NCBI RefSeq assembly: GCF_001500125.1
Contig: NZ_LQIV01000023.1
Coordinates: forward strand, 298,408 to 362,407
Length of the DNA stretch: 64,000 nt
From: Mycobacterium sp. IS-1742
GTDB lineage: Bacteria > Actinomycetota > Actinomycetes > Mycobacteriales > Mycobacteriaceae
Direction of reading: 5' to 3'
Position 1 is the stretch's first letter; every line of letters begins with the position of its first letter. Made by a program: the position numbers and the translations under genes. Below, one piece after another: positions 57,696 through 64,000 of the stretch. The notes under the pieces were generated by a model. It saw nothing but the letters and a program-made list of their open reading frames with translations, was not told where the DNA came from and did not search any database.

Positions 57696-58751
57696 ATGAC
57701 CGACCAGCAATCCGCCGGCTTCTACCTGACCGGCAGCATCAACGTCCCCAGCGTCGACGACGCGTTCCGGCTCGTCGGTTCACGCCTGCAGCCCGGGGTC
57801 ACCCGGGTGCCCGACGGCGAACCGGGGGATCGGGCGAACTGGGTGCTCACCCAGGCCGGCCACTTCCTGGACAACCCCACGCTCGACGTGGCCGACGGCC
57901 GGGCCCGGGTCCGCCCCGGGGTGAGCGTCGAATTCCCTGCGGTCGACTACCATTCGGTGGCCGCCGATTCGTACGCGGCGTTCCGCGCCGCACGTGACGG
58001 CGGTGGGCTCGCCCCCGAATCGCGCTTCCTGGTGTCGATCCCGACGCCGTTCAACGCGGTGAACTCGTTCGCCGAGTTCGATTCCCAGGTCGAGATCGCC
58101 TACGCCTACGAGCAGCGGCTGCGTGAGAGCGTCGAGGCCGTGCAGGAGGCGATCCCACCGGCCGACCTGGCGATCCAATGGGACCTGCCGACCGAACTGG
58201 CCACCGTCGAAGGCTGGTTCGCCAACCCCTACGGCGGGCTGGAACCGGTCTTCGCCGCCACCGCCCGGCTCGCGGACTGGGTGCACGAGGACGCCGACCT
58301 CACCTTCCACCTGTGCTACGGCGACTCCAAGTTCGGCGCATCGCCGTTCATGGGGGTCCCGCCCGACGAGGAGGCCGCGGCCCGCGGGGGCCGCCACATC
58401 CTGCCGCGTGACGCGCGGGCGATCGTCACGCTCGCCAACGGCCTGTCCCGCCATGTGCGACGGCGTATCGACGCCTTCCAGGCGGCCACCGTCGCGGCAT
58501 GGACCAGACGCGCCCACTGGCAGCCGCTGGCCGACCTCGCGCTGGAACCGGGCACCGAGGTCTACCTCGGACTCCTGCACGCCGAGGACGGCGCCGCCGG
58601 GGCACGCGCGCGCAGCGCGCTGGCCCGCGAATTCCTCCCCGGGTTCGGGCTGTCCACCGAGTGCGGACTGGGCAGGCATTCGGCCGGACAACTCGCCGCG
58701 GTGCTGGCCGCGTGGCAGGAACTGTCGGTCAGGGAACCGGTCCCGGTCTGA
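57696..58751 (+). CDS. Single-domain MetE-like (cobalamin-independent methyltransferase fold) protein
   Basis: A 351-residue TIM-barrel protein resembling the catalytic C-terminal half of methionine synthase MetE and relatives such as epoxyalkane:coenzyme M transferase. Zinc-ligand positions are retained: His205-x-Cys207 (FHLCYGDSKFG) and Cys323 (LSTECGLGR). The N-terminal half of MetE is absent. The substrate pocket sequence (SIPTPFNAVN, AIQWDLPTEL) differs from MetE, so a thiol methyl- or alkyl-transfer with a different substrate is likely. It lies in an operon with the DszC/SfnB-like gene and is convergent with the MddA-type gene. Confidence 0.8.
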   Translation: MTDQQSAGFYLTGSINVPSVDDAFRLVGSRLQPGVTRVPDGEPGDRANWVLTQAGHFLDNPTLDVADGRARVRPGVSVEFPAVDYHSVAADSYAAFRAARDGGGLAPESRFLVSIPTPFNAVNSFAEFDSQVEIAYAYEQRLRESVEAVQEAIPPADLAIQWDLPTELATVEGWFANPYGGLEPVFAATARLADWVHEDADLTFHLCYGDSKFGASPFMGVPPDEEAAARGGRHILPRDARAIVTLANGLSRHVRRRIDAFQAATVAAWTRRAHWQPLADLALEPGTEVYLGLLHAEDGAAGARARSALAREFLPGFGLSTECGLGRHSAGQLAAVLAAWQELSVREPVPV

Positions 58752-58763
58752 GTCCCGGGCTCG

Positions 58764-59537
58764 TCACCCCGTCGCGCCGGAGGCAGTGGTCGGCGCGTGC
58801 CCGTGGTCGCGGTGCAGGCCGGGGATGAGCATCGGGACCCGGCGGCGGTAGTCGCGGTACTCGTCACCCATCGCCTCGGTCAGGTCGTGCTCCTCGAAGC
58901 GCAGCGCGACCATGATGTAGGCGGTCGTGGCGACGGCGAAGAGCAGATGCCCCGCGGACATGGTCGGCGTCGCCCAGAACGCGACGATGAACCCGAGCAT
59001 GATCGGGTGCCGCACCACCTTGTAGAGCAGCAACGTCTGGAACTTCAGACCGGTGTAGGGCTCACCCCGCCAGCCCAGGTACACCTGGCGCAGCCCGAAC
59101 AGGTCGAAGTGGTTGATCATGAACGTCGACGCGAGGACTGTCGCCCAGCCCGCCCAGAAGGCGACCCACAGGGCGAACCGCCCGGGCGCCCACGAGACGT
59201 CCCACACCGTCTGCGGCATGGTGCGCCACTGCCAGAACAGCAGGAACAACAGCAGGCTCGCGATGAGGACGAACGTGCTGCGCTCGACCACCGGCGGCAC
59301 CCACCGCGTCCACCGGCGCTTGAACGCCGGGCGTGCCATGACGCTGTGCTGCACGGCGAACAGTCCGAGCAGGAGCAGGTTGACCACGATCGCTTCGCCG
59401 ACCGGGGCGTCGACCGCAGAGTCGACGGTGCGCGGCACCGCGAAGTCGCCGACGAAGCCCACCGCGTACAAGAACGCGGCGAGGAAGACCACATAGCTGA
59501 CGATGCCGTACGCGACGGCGAGGATCCGACTCATCAT
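58764..59537 (-). CDS. mddA: Methanethiol S-methyltransferase (MddA type)
   Basis: A 257-residue membrane methyltransferase with about five to six helices. Characteristic MddA segments: LFAVQHSVMARPAFKRRWTRWVP (in parts), LFWQWRTMPQTVW, NHFDLFGLRQVYLGW and the SAM-site region KVVRHPIMLGFIVAFWATP. MddA methylates methanethiol (and hydrogen sulfide) to dimethyl sulfide. The related isoprenylcysteine methyltransferases lack the QHSVMARP block. GGGAGG lies just before the double ATG at 59537/59534. It faces the MetE-like gene tail-to-tail, 12 nt apart. Confidence 0.87.
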   Translation of the reverse strand: MMSRILAVAYGIVSYVVFLAAFLYAVGFVGDFAVPRTVDSAVDAPVGEAIVVNLLLLGLFAVQHSVMARPAFKRRWTRWVPPVVERSTFVLIASLLLFLLFWQWRTMPQTVWDVSWAPGRFALWVAFWAGWATVLASTFMINHFDLFGLRQVYLGWRGEPYTGLKFQTLLLYKVVRHPIMLGFIVAFWATPTMSAGHLLFAVATTAYIMVALRFEEHDLTEAMGDEYRDYRRRVPMLIPGLHRDHGHAPTTASGATG

Positions 59538-59770
59538 GCCCTCCCGAGATGTCCTGTCCGCGACGGCGTGACCGGCGCCCAGAACGGCAGCACTCTTTGC
59601 CGAGAGGTGTTGTCGGAGTGGGATTGTCGCGTGTCTACCCGGCCGATGCGGGCTGAGCCGAGGTACCGGCGACAGGCGAGATCACGTCTCGTGGCGGCCG
59701 TGGTGGCCACACGTCAACGGTAGACCGCCGGGTGGGGGTCCGAAAGCCCCGATCCGCCGCTAACCCGCCG
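59538..59770. other. Intergenic region upstream of mddA
   Basis: 233 nt between the mddA start and the ANTAR gene end. I see no gene. At 59754-59775 an 11-bp unit (CCGCCGCTAAC) is repeated in tandem. Neither copy of the LysR-type operator occurs here, so mddA may be controlled separately. Confidence 0.5.
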
Positions 59771-60031
59771 CTAACCCGTCGCGACCCGGCGGGCGCCGCG
59801 GATCAGCTCGCCCCACACGGTGTACGCCTCGGCGTGATCGGCCGAGGAGGTTCCGCCCGCCAGGGCCACCAGCCCCCCGGCCACGCGGCCGATACCGAGT
59901 CCGGTCTGCTTCACCACGGCGACCAACTCGTCGAACGCCTGGCGTTCGGTGCAACCCCGCAGCCCCATCAGGATGCCGATCGCGACGTCGATGACCCGGC
60001 GCGACGTCACGTCCGTGATCCGGTTGTCCAT
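59771..60031 (-). CDS. ANTAR-domain RNA-binding protein
   Basis: An 86-residue protein that is little more than an ANTAR three-helix domain (VTSRRVIDVAIGILMGLRGCTERQAFDEL, in parts). ANTAR proteins bind paired hexaloop RNA hairpins and act as antiterminators. It has no fused receiver, PAS or GAF sensor, unlike most relatives. Start 60031 is preferred; an in-frame TTG at 60085 would add 18 residues. Upstream of it on the same strand is the trehalase gene. Confidence 0.82.
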   Translation of the reverse strand: MDNRITDVTSRRVIDVAIGILMGLRGCTERQAFDELVAVVKQTGLGIGRVAGGLVALAGGTSSADHAEAYTVWGELIRGARRVATG

Positions 60032-60128
60032 GTCCCTACCCCCTTCGACTGCACCATCGTGCTGAGTCGGTGCTGCGTCTGGCAAGACATGGATACACGC
60101 TGATCCTGACCATGGGGTGAACGTTGCG

Positions 60129-62150
60129 TCACGACGGCGCGTTGGCCGGGACGAAGACCCCGGAGCTGTCCGCCTCCTCCTCGGCCCGGATCACGTGCAC
60201 CACCGCGTTGATCAACGCCAGATGGGTGAACGCCTGCGGGAAGTTGCCCAGGTGACGGCCCGTACGGGGCTCGATCTCCTCGGCGTAGAGGTGCAGCGAA
60301 CTGGCGAAGGACAACAACCGCTCGCACAGATGCTTGGCCCGGCTGATCTCGCCGATCTCCACCAGTGCCGACACCAGCCAGAACGAGCAGATCGTGAACG
60401 TGCCCTCCTCGCCTGCCAGCCCGTCGTCGGTCTCCTCGACGCGGTAGCGCAGGACCAGGCCCTCCTCGGTGAGCTCGTCGGCGATGGCCAGTACGGTGTT
60501 GCGCACCCGCTCGTCGTCGGGCGGCAGGAACCGGACCAGCGGGACCAGCAGCAGGGAGGCGTCCAGCGCGTCGTCGCCGTAGCGCTGGGTGAACACCCCC
60601 CGCGAGTCGACGCCGTTGGCCAGGATGTCGGCCTTGATCTCGTCGGCGGTCTCGCGCCACTGCTGGGCGTAGCTCTTCTCGCCCTCCAGTTCCGCGAGCT
60701 TCGCGCCACGGTCCAGCGCCACCCAGCACATCACCTTCGACGAGGTGAAGTGTTGCGGTTCGCCGCGGACCTCCCAGATCCCGCGGTCCGGTTCCTTCCA
60801 GTGCTTGACGGCCTCCTCGACCTGGTTCTTGAGCACCGGCCACAGCGCCTCGGGAATCTGCTCGCGCGATTTGGTGTGCAGGTAGACCGAATCGAGCATG
60901 GTGCCCCAAATGTCGTGCTGCATCTGGTTGTACGCGCCGTTGCCGATGCGCACCGGCCGGGCGCCGTCGTACCCGGACAGGTGGTGCAGCTCCTCCTCGA
61001 CCAGGCTGCGCTCGCCACCGACGCCGTACATCACCTGCAGGGGGTGGCGCTCACCGTTGTTGGCGCCGGACACGTCGGCGATGAACGCGAAGAAGTCGTC
61101 GGCCTCCCGGTCCAGGCCCAGGGTGTAGAGCCCCCACAGCGCGAACGTCGAATCCCGCACCCACGCGTAGCGGTAGTCCCAATTGCGTTCGCCCTGAGGC
61201 GTTTCCGGCAATGATGTGGTGCTGGCGGCCAGCAGTGCGCCGGTCGGCGAGTAGGTCAGCCCCTTGAGGGTGAGCGCGCTGCGCTGCAGGTACGCCCGCC
61301 ACGGATGGTCGGGGAAGTCGCCGACGTTGATCCACTGCCGCCACGCCTCGCTGGTCTGCCACATCTTGTCGGCGGCCTCTTCGTAGTTCTGCGGCGCCGG
61401 ATGCTTCGACCACGACAGCGCGACGAACACGTTGTCGCCCTCCTTGAGCCGGGTGCGTGCCCTGGCCTCGCGGCCCTCCAGGCCAATGCGCAGATTGGTC
61501 GTCAGCCGCAGGGTCGGATGGGAGTCGGCATTGCGGTTGGCCCGCGCGATCGCCTCACCGTAGGCCGGTCCGGAGTACTCCCACTCGGCGCTCACCCGGT
61601 GGTAGTCGAACGACGGCTCGCAGTTCATCACCAGCTCGACGGTGCCGCTGACGCAGCGCACCGTGCGCAGCAGGATGTGCTCGGCGTCCCAGTCCATCGG
61701 CGTGCGGCGGTGGGTCCGCGACCGCGCCTCGAGGTCGTGCCAGGGGCCCATGACCAGCGCGTCGCGCACGATCAGCCAGCCGGTGTGGGTCTGCCACGTG
61801 GTCTCGAGGATCAGGCTGCCCGGCAGGTAGCGCCGCGCGGCGGGCACCGTCACCCCGTACGGGCCCAGCCGGAAGTGTCCCGCCCCGCGGTCCAGGATCG
61901 CGCCGAACACGCTCGGGGAATCCGGGCGCGGGACGCACAACCACTCGACGGAACCGGCCGAGGAGATCAGGCAGGTGTTCTCGCAGTCGGACAGGAAGCC
62001 GTAGTCGGCGATGGGCGGGAAGGGGTTCCGCAGCCCACCGGTGGGCGCGTAGGGCACCGGCGCCGTGACCGTCAACGGGGTGTCGGGCAGATAGGCGGGC
62101 TGACCCGGATGGGCGGCTCCGTCGGTGGCCTCGGTGTGTTGCAGAACCAT
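60129..62150 (-). CDS. treH: GH15 trehalase / glucoamylase-like hydrolase
   Basis: A 673-residue glycoside hydrolase family 15 enzyme. The N-terminal beta domain starts NPFPPIADYGFLSDCENTCLI; the catalytic (alpha/alpha)6 barrel contains ERNWDYRYAWVRDSTFALWG, NGAYNQMQHDIWG and EEGTFTICSFWLVSAL, where the general acid and base Glu residues lie. The mycobacterial homologue (Rv2402 type) hydrolyses trehalose and needs phosphate and magnesium. Start MVLQ at 62150 fits the family; ATGs at 62159 and 62162 are alternatives. Confidence 0.92.
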   Translation of the reverse strand: MVLQHTEATDGAAHPGQPAYLPDTPLTVTAPVPYAPTGGLRNPFPPIADYGFLSDCENTCLISSAGSVEWLCVPRPDSPSVFGAILDRGAGHFRLGPYGVTVPAARRYLPGSLILETTWQTHTGWLIVRDALVMGPWHDLEARSRTHRRTPMDWDAEHILLRTVRCVSGTVELVMNCEPSFDYHRVSAEWEYSGPAYGEAIARANRNADSHPTLRLTTNLRIGLEGREARARTRLKEGDNVFVALSWSKHPAPQNYEEAADKMWQTSEAWRQWINVGDFPDHPWRAYLQRSALTLKGLTYSPTGALLAASTTSLPETPQGERNWDYRYAWVRDSTFALWGLYTLGLDREADDFFAFIADVSGANNGERHPLQVMYGVGGERSLVEEELHHLSGYDGARPVRIGNGAYNQMQHDIWGTMLDSVYLHTKSREQIPEALWPVLKNQVEEAVKHWKEPDRGIWEVRGEPQHFTSSKVMCWVALDRGAKLAELEGEKSYAQQWRETADEIKADILANGVDSRGVFTQRYGDDALDASLLLVPLVRFLPPDDERVRNTVLAIADELTEEGLVLRYRVEETDDGLAGEEGTFTICSFWLVSALVEIGEISRAKHLCERLLSFASSLHLYAEEIEPRTGRHLGNFPQAFTHLALINAVVHVIRAEEEADSSGVFVPANAPS

Positions 62151-62274
62151 GCCCGCCATCATCGGCTGCCGACGTGCTCGGCGTCTACTCAAACCGCATG
62201 TCGGGCGGTTGCTGTGCGGTGGGTGGGTCCACGCTGCCGGCGGCGTCGGTCGGCGCATCGCATAGTCTGGCCCG

Positions 62275-62469
62275 ATGGACGCATTCCTCAGCTGGTGGGA
62301 CGGCGTCGAGCTGTGGCTGACCGGTCTGGGCTTCGTCGCACAGACGGCGGTGGTGATGCCGGTGGCGTTGCTGCTGGCCTACGGTCTGGCGGTGATCCTC
62401 GACGGTGCGCTGGCCGCCGGTGTCCGGGTGCTGCGCCGTGCGCGCCATGACGGGCAGGAACCGTCATGA
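62275..62469 (+). CDS. Small membrane protein upstream of the sulfate operon
   Basis: A 64-residue protein: a Trp-rich amphipathic N-terminus (FLSWWDGVELWLTG), one long hydrophobic helix (residues ~20-46) and a basic tail. A protein of this size occupies the same spot in M. tuberculosis (Rv2401A), as I recall. Function unknown. It overlaps a second, shorter membrane ORF by ATGA. Confidence 0.8.
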   Translation: MDAFLSWWDGVELWLTGLGFVAQTAVVMPVALLLAYGLAVILDGALAAGVRVLRRARHDGQEPS

Positions 62470-62552
62470 CCGGGATGCCCCGGTCACGGGTGACCCTGAT
62501 TCTGATCGTGCTGATCCTGCTCGTCATCGTCGCGTGGCTGATGACCCGCTGA
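62466..62552 (+). CDS. 28-residue single-helix membrane peptide
   Basis: Starts ATG 62466 in the ATGA overlap with the previous gene. The peptide is a basic N-terminus (MPRSRV) followed by one nearly uninterrupted hydrophobic helix (TLILIVLILLVIVAWLM) and Thr-Arg. Coupling plus a clean membrane segment make it a credible small protein, though it is too short for certainty. Confidence 0.6.
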   Translation: MTGMPRSRVTLILIVLILLVIVAWLMTR

Positions 62553-62584
62553 CCGCTCGGTATGAGCGATCGGCTCGGCTCTGT

Positions 62585-62597
62585 TATTGTTCGCGCC
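62585..62597 (+). promoter_or_regulatory. Leaderless promoter of the Cys-rich uORF and subI
   Basis: TATTGT (62585-62590) fits TANNNT, and seven bases separate it from the uORF ATG at 62598. The message should therefore begin with the uORF start codon. Confidence 0.65.
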
Positions 62598-62690
62598 ATG
62601 CATCCGGCGTCCGGCAATAGCGAGTGCCACATCTTGGCGCTCATTGCCGTGGGTTCGTGCGCGGTTGCTGACGTTCACTGTTGTTGCTGA
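62598..62690 (+). CDS. Cysteine-sensing leader peptide (leaderless uORF)
   Basis: A 30-codon ORF with Cys at positions 10 and 21 and three consecutive Cys codons (TGT TGT TGC) directly before the TGA stop at 62688-62690. Leaderless ORFs ending in Cys runs are a known actinobacterial attenuation device: when charged tRNA-Cys is scarce the ribosome stalls on the Cys codons and the downstream sulfur genes are expressed. Here the controlled gene is subI, starting 120 nt later. Its promoter lies immediately upstream, with no ribosome-binding site. Confidence 0.85.
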   Translation: MHPASGNSECHILALIAVGSCAVADVHCCC

Positions 62691-62804
62691 AACCCCCCGT
62701 CTGCGGTTGGGGTTCGGCGACGCCGTTTCACGCTGCCTTGTCGTCGCCACCCGTGTCCGCTGTGACGGGAACCGTCCTGTGATCCACGGAAATCGACCGA
62801 AAGG
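62691..62804 (+). promoter_or_regulatory. Attenuator leader between uORF and subI
   Basis: Directly after the uORF stop, AACCCC (62691-62696) can pair with GGGGTT (62709-62714); a second hairpin is GACGG-GAA-CCGTC (62764-62776). The ribosome-binding site AAAGG (62800-62804) precedes the subI ATG by six bases. A ribosome stalled at the Cys codons would cover or disrupt the first hairpin. Which alternative fold hides the ribosome-binding site cannot be settled by eye. Confidence 0.5.
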
Positions 62805-62810
62805 CCATCC

Positions 62811-63857
62811 ATGCTCAATTCGATCAGGTTCCCCAAGCGTCGGCGGGTCGCCGCCGCGCTCGCGACCACCGTGTCGCTTTCGGCACTTCTGGCCGCCTGC
62901 GGCGGCGGTGCCAGCGACGTCGCGGGCTCCGAGGGTGGCTCGAACGCCGAGACCACGCTGACGCTGGTCGCCTACGCGGTGCCGGAACCCGGCTGGGCGA
63001 AGGTGATCCCCGCGTTCGCGGCCACCGAGGAGGGCAAGGGCGTGGGCGTGACCGCGTCCTACGGCGCATCCGGTGACCAGTCCCGCGGCGTCGACTCGGG
63101 CAAGCCCGCGGACGTGGTGAACTTCTCGGTCGAACCCGACATCACCCGTCTGGTGAAGTCCGGCAAGGTCAGCGAGGACTGGAACAAGAACGCCACCAAG
63201 GGAATCCCGTTCGGCTCCGTGGTCAGCTTCATGGTCCGCGAGGGCAACCCGAAGAACATCCGGGACTGGGACGACCTGCTCAAGCCCGGCGTCGAGGTCA
63301 TCACCCCGAGCCCGCTGAGCTCGGGTTCGGCGAAGTGGAACCTGCTCGCCCCGTACGCGGTGAAGAGCGACGGCGGCAAGAATCCGCAGGCCGGACTCGA
63401 CTACGTCAACAAGCTGGTCAGCGAGCACATCAAGCTGCGCCCCGGCTCCGGTCGTGAGGCCACCGACGTGTTTCTGCAGGGCAGCGGCGACGTGCTGCTG
63501 GCCTACGAGAACGAGGCGATCAACTCGCGCCGCCTCGGCCACAAGTTCGACTACCTCAACCCCGCGCAGACCTTCAAGATCGAGAATCCGGTCGCGGTCG
63601 TCAACTCCAGCCGGCACCTCGAGCAGGCGACGGCGTTCGTGAACTACCAGTACACGCCCGAGGCCCAGAAGCTCTGGGCCGAAGCCGGATTCCGTCCGGT
63701 CGACCCCGCCGTCGCCAAGGAGTTCGCCGACGAGTATCCCGCGCCGCAGAAGCTGTGGACGATCGACGATCTGGGCGGCTGGTCGGAGGTGGACGGCGAG
63801 CTGTTCAACAAGGAGAGCGGATCGATCACCAAGATCTACACCCAGGCGACTGGATGA
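62811..63857 (+). CDS. subI: Sulfate ABC transporter substrate-binding lipoprotein
   Basis: A 348-residue lipoprotein that captures sulfate (or thiosulfate) for the CysTWA importer. Signal peptide with lipobox Leu-Leu-Ala-Ala-Cys30; mature motifs TLTLVAYAVPEPGW, ASYGASGDQSRGV, DVVNFSVEPDITRL, ITPSPLSSGSAKWNLLAPYA and DVLLAYENEAI are those of the sulfate-binding (Sbp/CysP) family. The stop overlaps the start of the next gene by ATGA, but that gene is lost in the terminal low-complexity sequence. Confidence 0.95.
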   Translation: MLNSIRFPKRRRVAAALATTVSLSALLAACGGGASDVAGSEGGSNAETTLTLVAYAVPEPGWAKVIPAFAATEEGKGVGVTASYGASGDQSRGVDSGKPADVVNFSVEPDITRLVKSGKVSEDWNKNATKGIPFGSVVSFMVREGNPKNIRDWDDLLKPGVEVITPSPLSSGSAKWNLLAPYAVKSDGGKNPQAGLDYVNKLVSEHIKLRPGSGREATDVFLQGSGDVLLAYENEAINSRRLGHKFDYLNPAQTFKIENPVAVVNSSRHLEQATAFVNYQYTPEAQKLWAEAGFRPVDPAVAKEFADEYPAPQKLWTIDDLGGWSEVDGELFNKESGSITKIYTQATG

Positions 63858-64000
63858 TCACTGCCGTCGACGGCGACCAGGGCCGGGGGGCGGGGGGGGG
63901 CGCCCCGCCCCCCCCCCCCGCGGGGCGGGGGGGGGGGGGGGGGGGCCGCGGGCGGAGGGGCCCGGGGGGGGCCCCGGGGCGCGCGCCGCGGGGGCGCCGG
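63854..64000 (+). CDS. Start of the next transporter gene, unreadable (probable cysT)
   Basis: ATG 63854 overlaps the subI stop (ATGA). The first ten codons read MITAVDGDQG, then the sequence turns into G/C homopolymer and encodes only Gly, Pro, Arg and Ala. In mycobacteria the gene after subI is the sulfate permease cysT, which is the inference here. The reading frame beyond about 63880 should not be trusted. Confidence 0.35.
   Translation, partial: MITAVDGDQGRGAGGGAPPPPPAGRGGGGGGRGRRGPGGAPGRAPRGRR
63881..64000. other. G/C-only low-complexity end, probable sequence artefact
   Basis: The last 120 bases contain a single A (63956) and no T. They consist of runs of G up to about 23 long, runs of C and mixed GC blocks. 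Nothing else in the window resembles this. It interrupts what should be the beginning of a conserved operon gene, so a basecalling or assembly failure at a contig end is more likely than biology. Confidence 0.85.

Noticed and set aside
1..64000. tRNA, rRNA, CRISPR arrays, insertion sequences, prophage genes
   Set aside because: I looked for cloverleaf ends, spaced repeats, transposase or integrase motifs and found none that hold up.

Overview
The window is high-GC actinobacterial DNA, and gene content and order point to a fast-growing mycobacterium (Mycolicibacterium-like). The run rpf / valS-folC-ndk-rne-rplU-rpmA-obg-proB / nadE / PfkB kinase / proA / MoxR-VWA / nadD-rsfS-gpgP-octT-DegV / comEA-comEC-holA / rpsT / ATP-grasp-alphaE-transglutaminase / RNase Z / CBS / lepA / trehalase / subI is what I recall from the M. 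tuberculosis Rv2450-Rv2400 region, with extra genes inserted. Comparisons to Rv genes are from memory, not from a search.

Layout. 1-2084: the tail of a CDS, a long upstream region, then two tandem resuscitation-promoting-factor genes, each with a CRP-like site upstream. 2101-6569: flavin monooxygenase, S9 peptidase and a Rossmann-fold enoyl-reductase-type protein. 6623-18153: a dense forward housekeeping block (valS to proB) with structured leaders before rne and obg. 18097-24015: sirtuin pair, isochorismatase-type hydrolase, NAD synthetase, enoyl-CoA hydratase and sugar kinase. 24098-31045: proA, MoxR/VWA pair, nadD, rsfS and the methylglucose-lipopolysaccharide genes gpgP and octT. 31109-33585: an ArsR-controlled three-gene set and a DapB-like oxidoreductase. 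33732-42335: comEA/comEC, holA, rpsT, the ATP-grasp/alpha-E/transglutaminase triad, RNase Z and a CBS protein with a perfect CRP palindrome.

42337-64000 is rich in sulfur genes. Cluster 1 (42337-48714) has a MetNIQ-type ABC importer and three flavin-dependent monooxygenases of the NtaA/DszA, SfnG and SsuD types. Cluster 2 (54370-59537) has an IPNS-like dioxygenase, a LysR regulator, a DszC/SfnB-type flavoprotein, a single-domain MetE-like protein with conserved zinc ligands and an MddA-type methanethiol S-methyltransferase. A bipartite DNA element is repeated at identical spacing before the dioxygenase and before the flavoprotein, which I read as the LysR operator. The window closes with subI, preceded by a leaderless 30-codon ORF ending in three Cys codons, a cysteine-sensing attenuator. 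Between the clusters lie small membrane/zinc proteins, a PemK-like protein, lepA with a probable non-canonical start, two PknH-sensor-type lipoproteins, an ANTAR protein and a GH15 trehalase.

Many genes look leaderless: a TANNNT -10 hexamer lies 6-8 nt before the start codon of valS, ndk, proA, nadD, the ArsR and LysR genes and the Cys-rich uORF. The last ~120 bases are almost pure G/C homopolymer and look like a sequencing or contig-end artefact that destroys the beginning of the next gene (probably cysT). I saw no tRNA, rRNA, CRISPR or insertion sequence.
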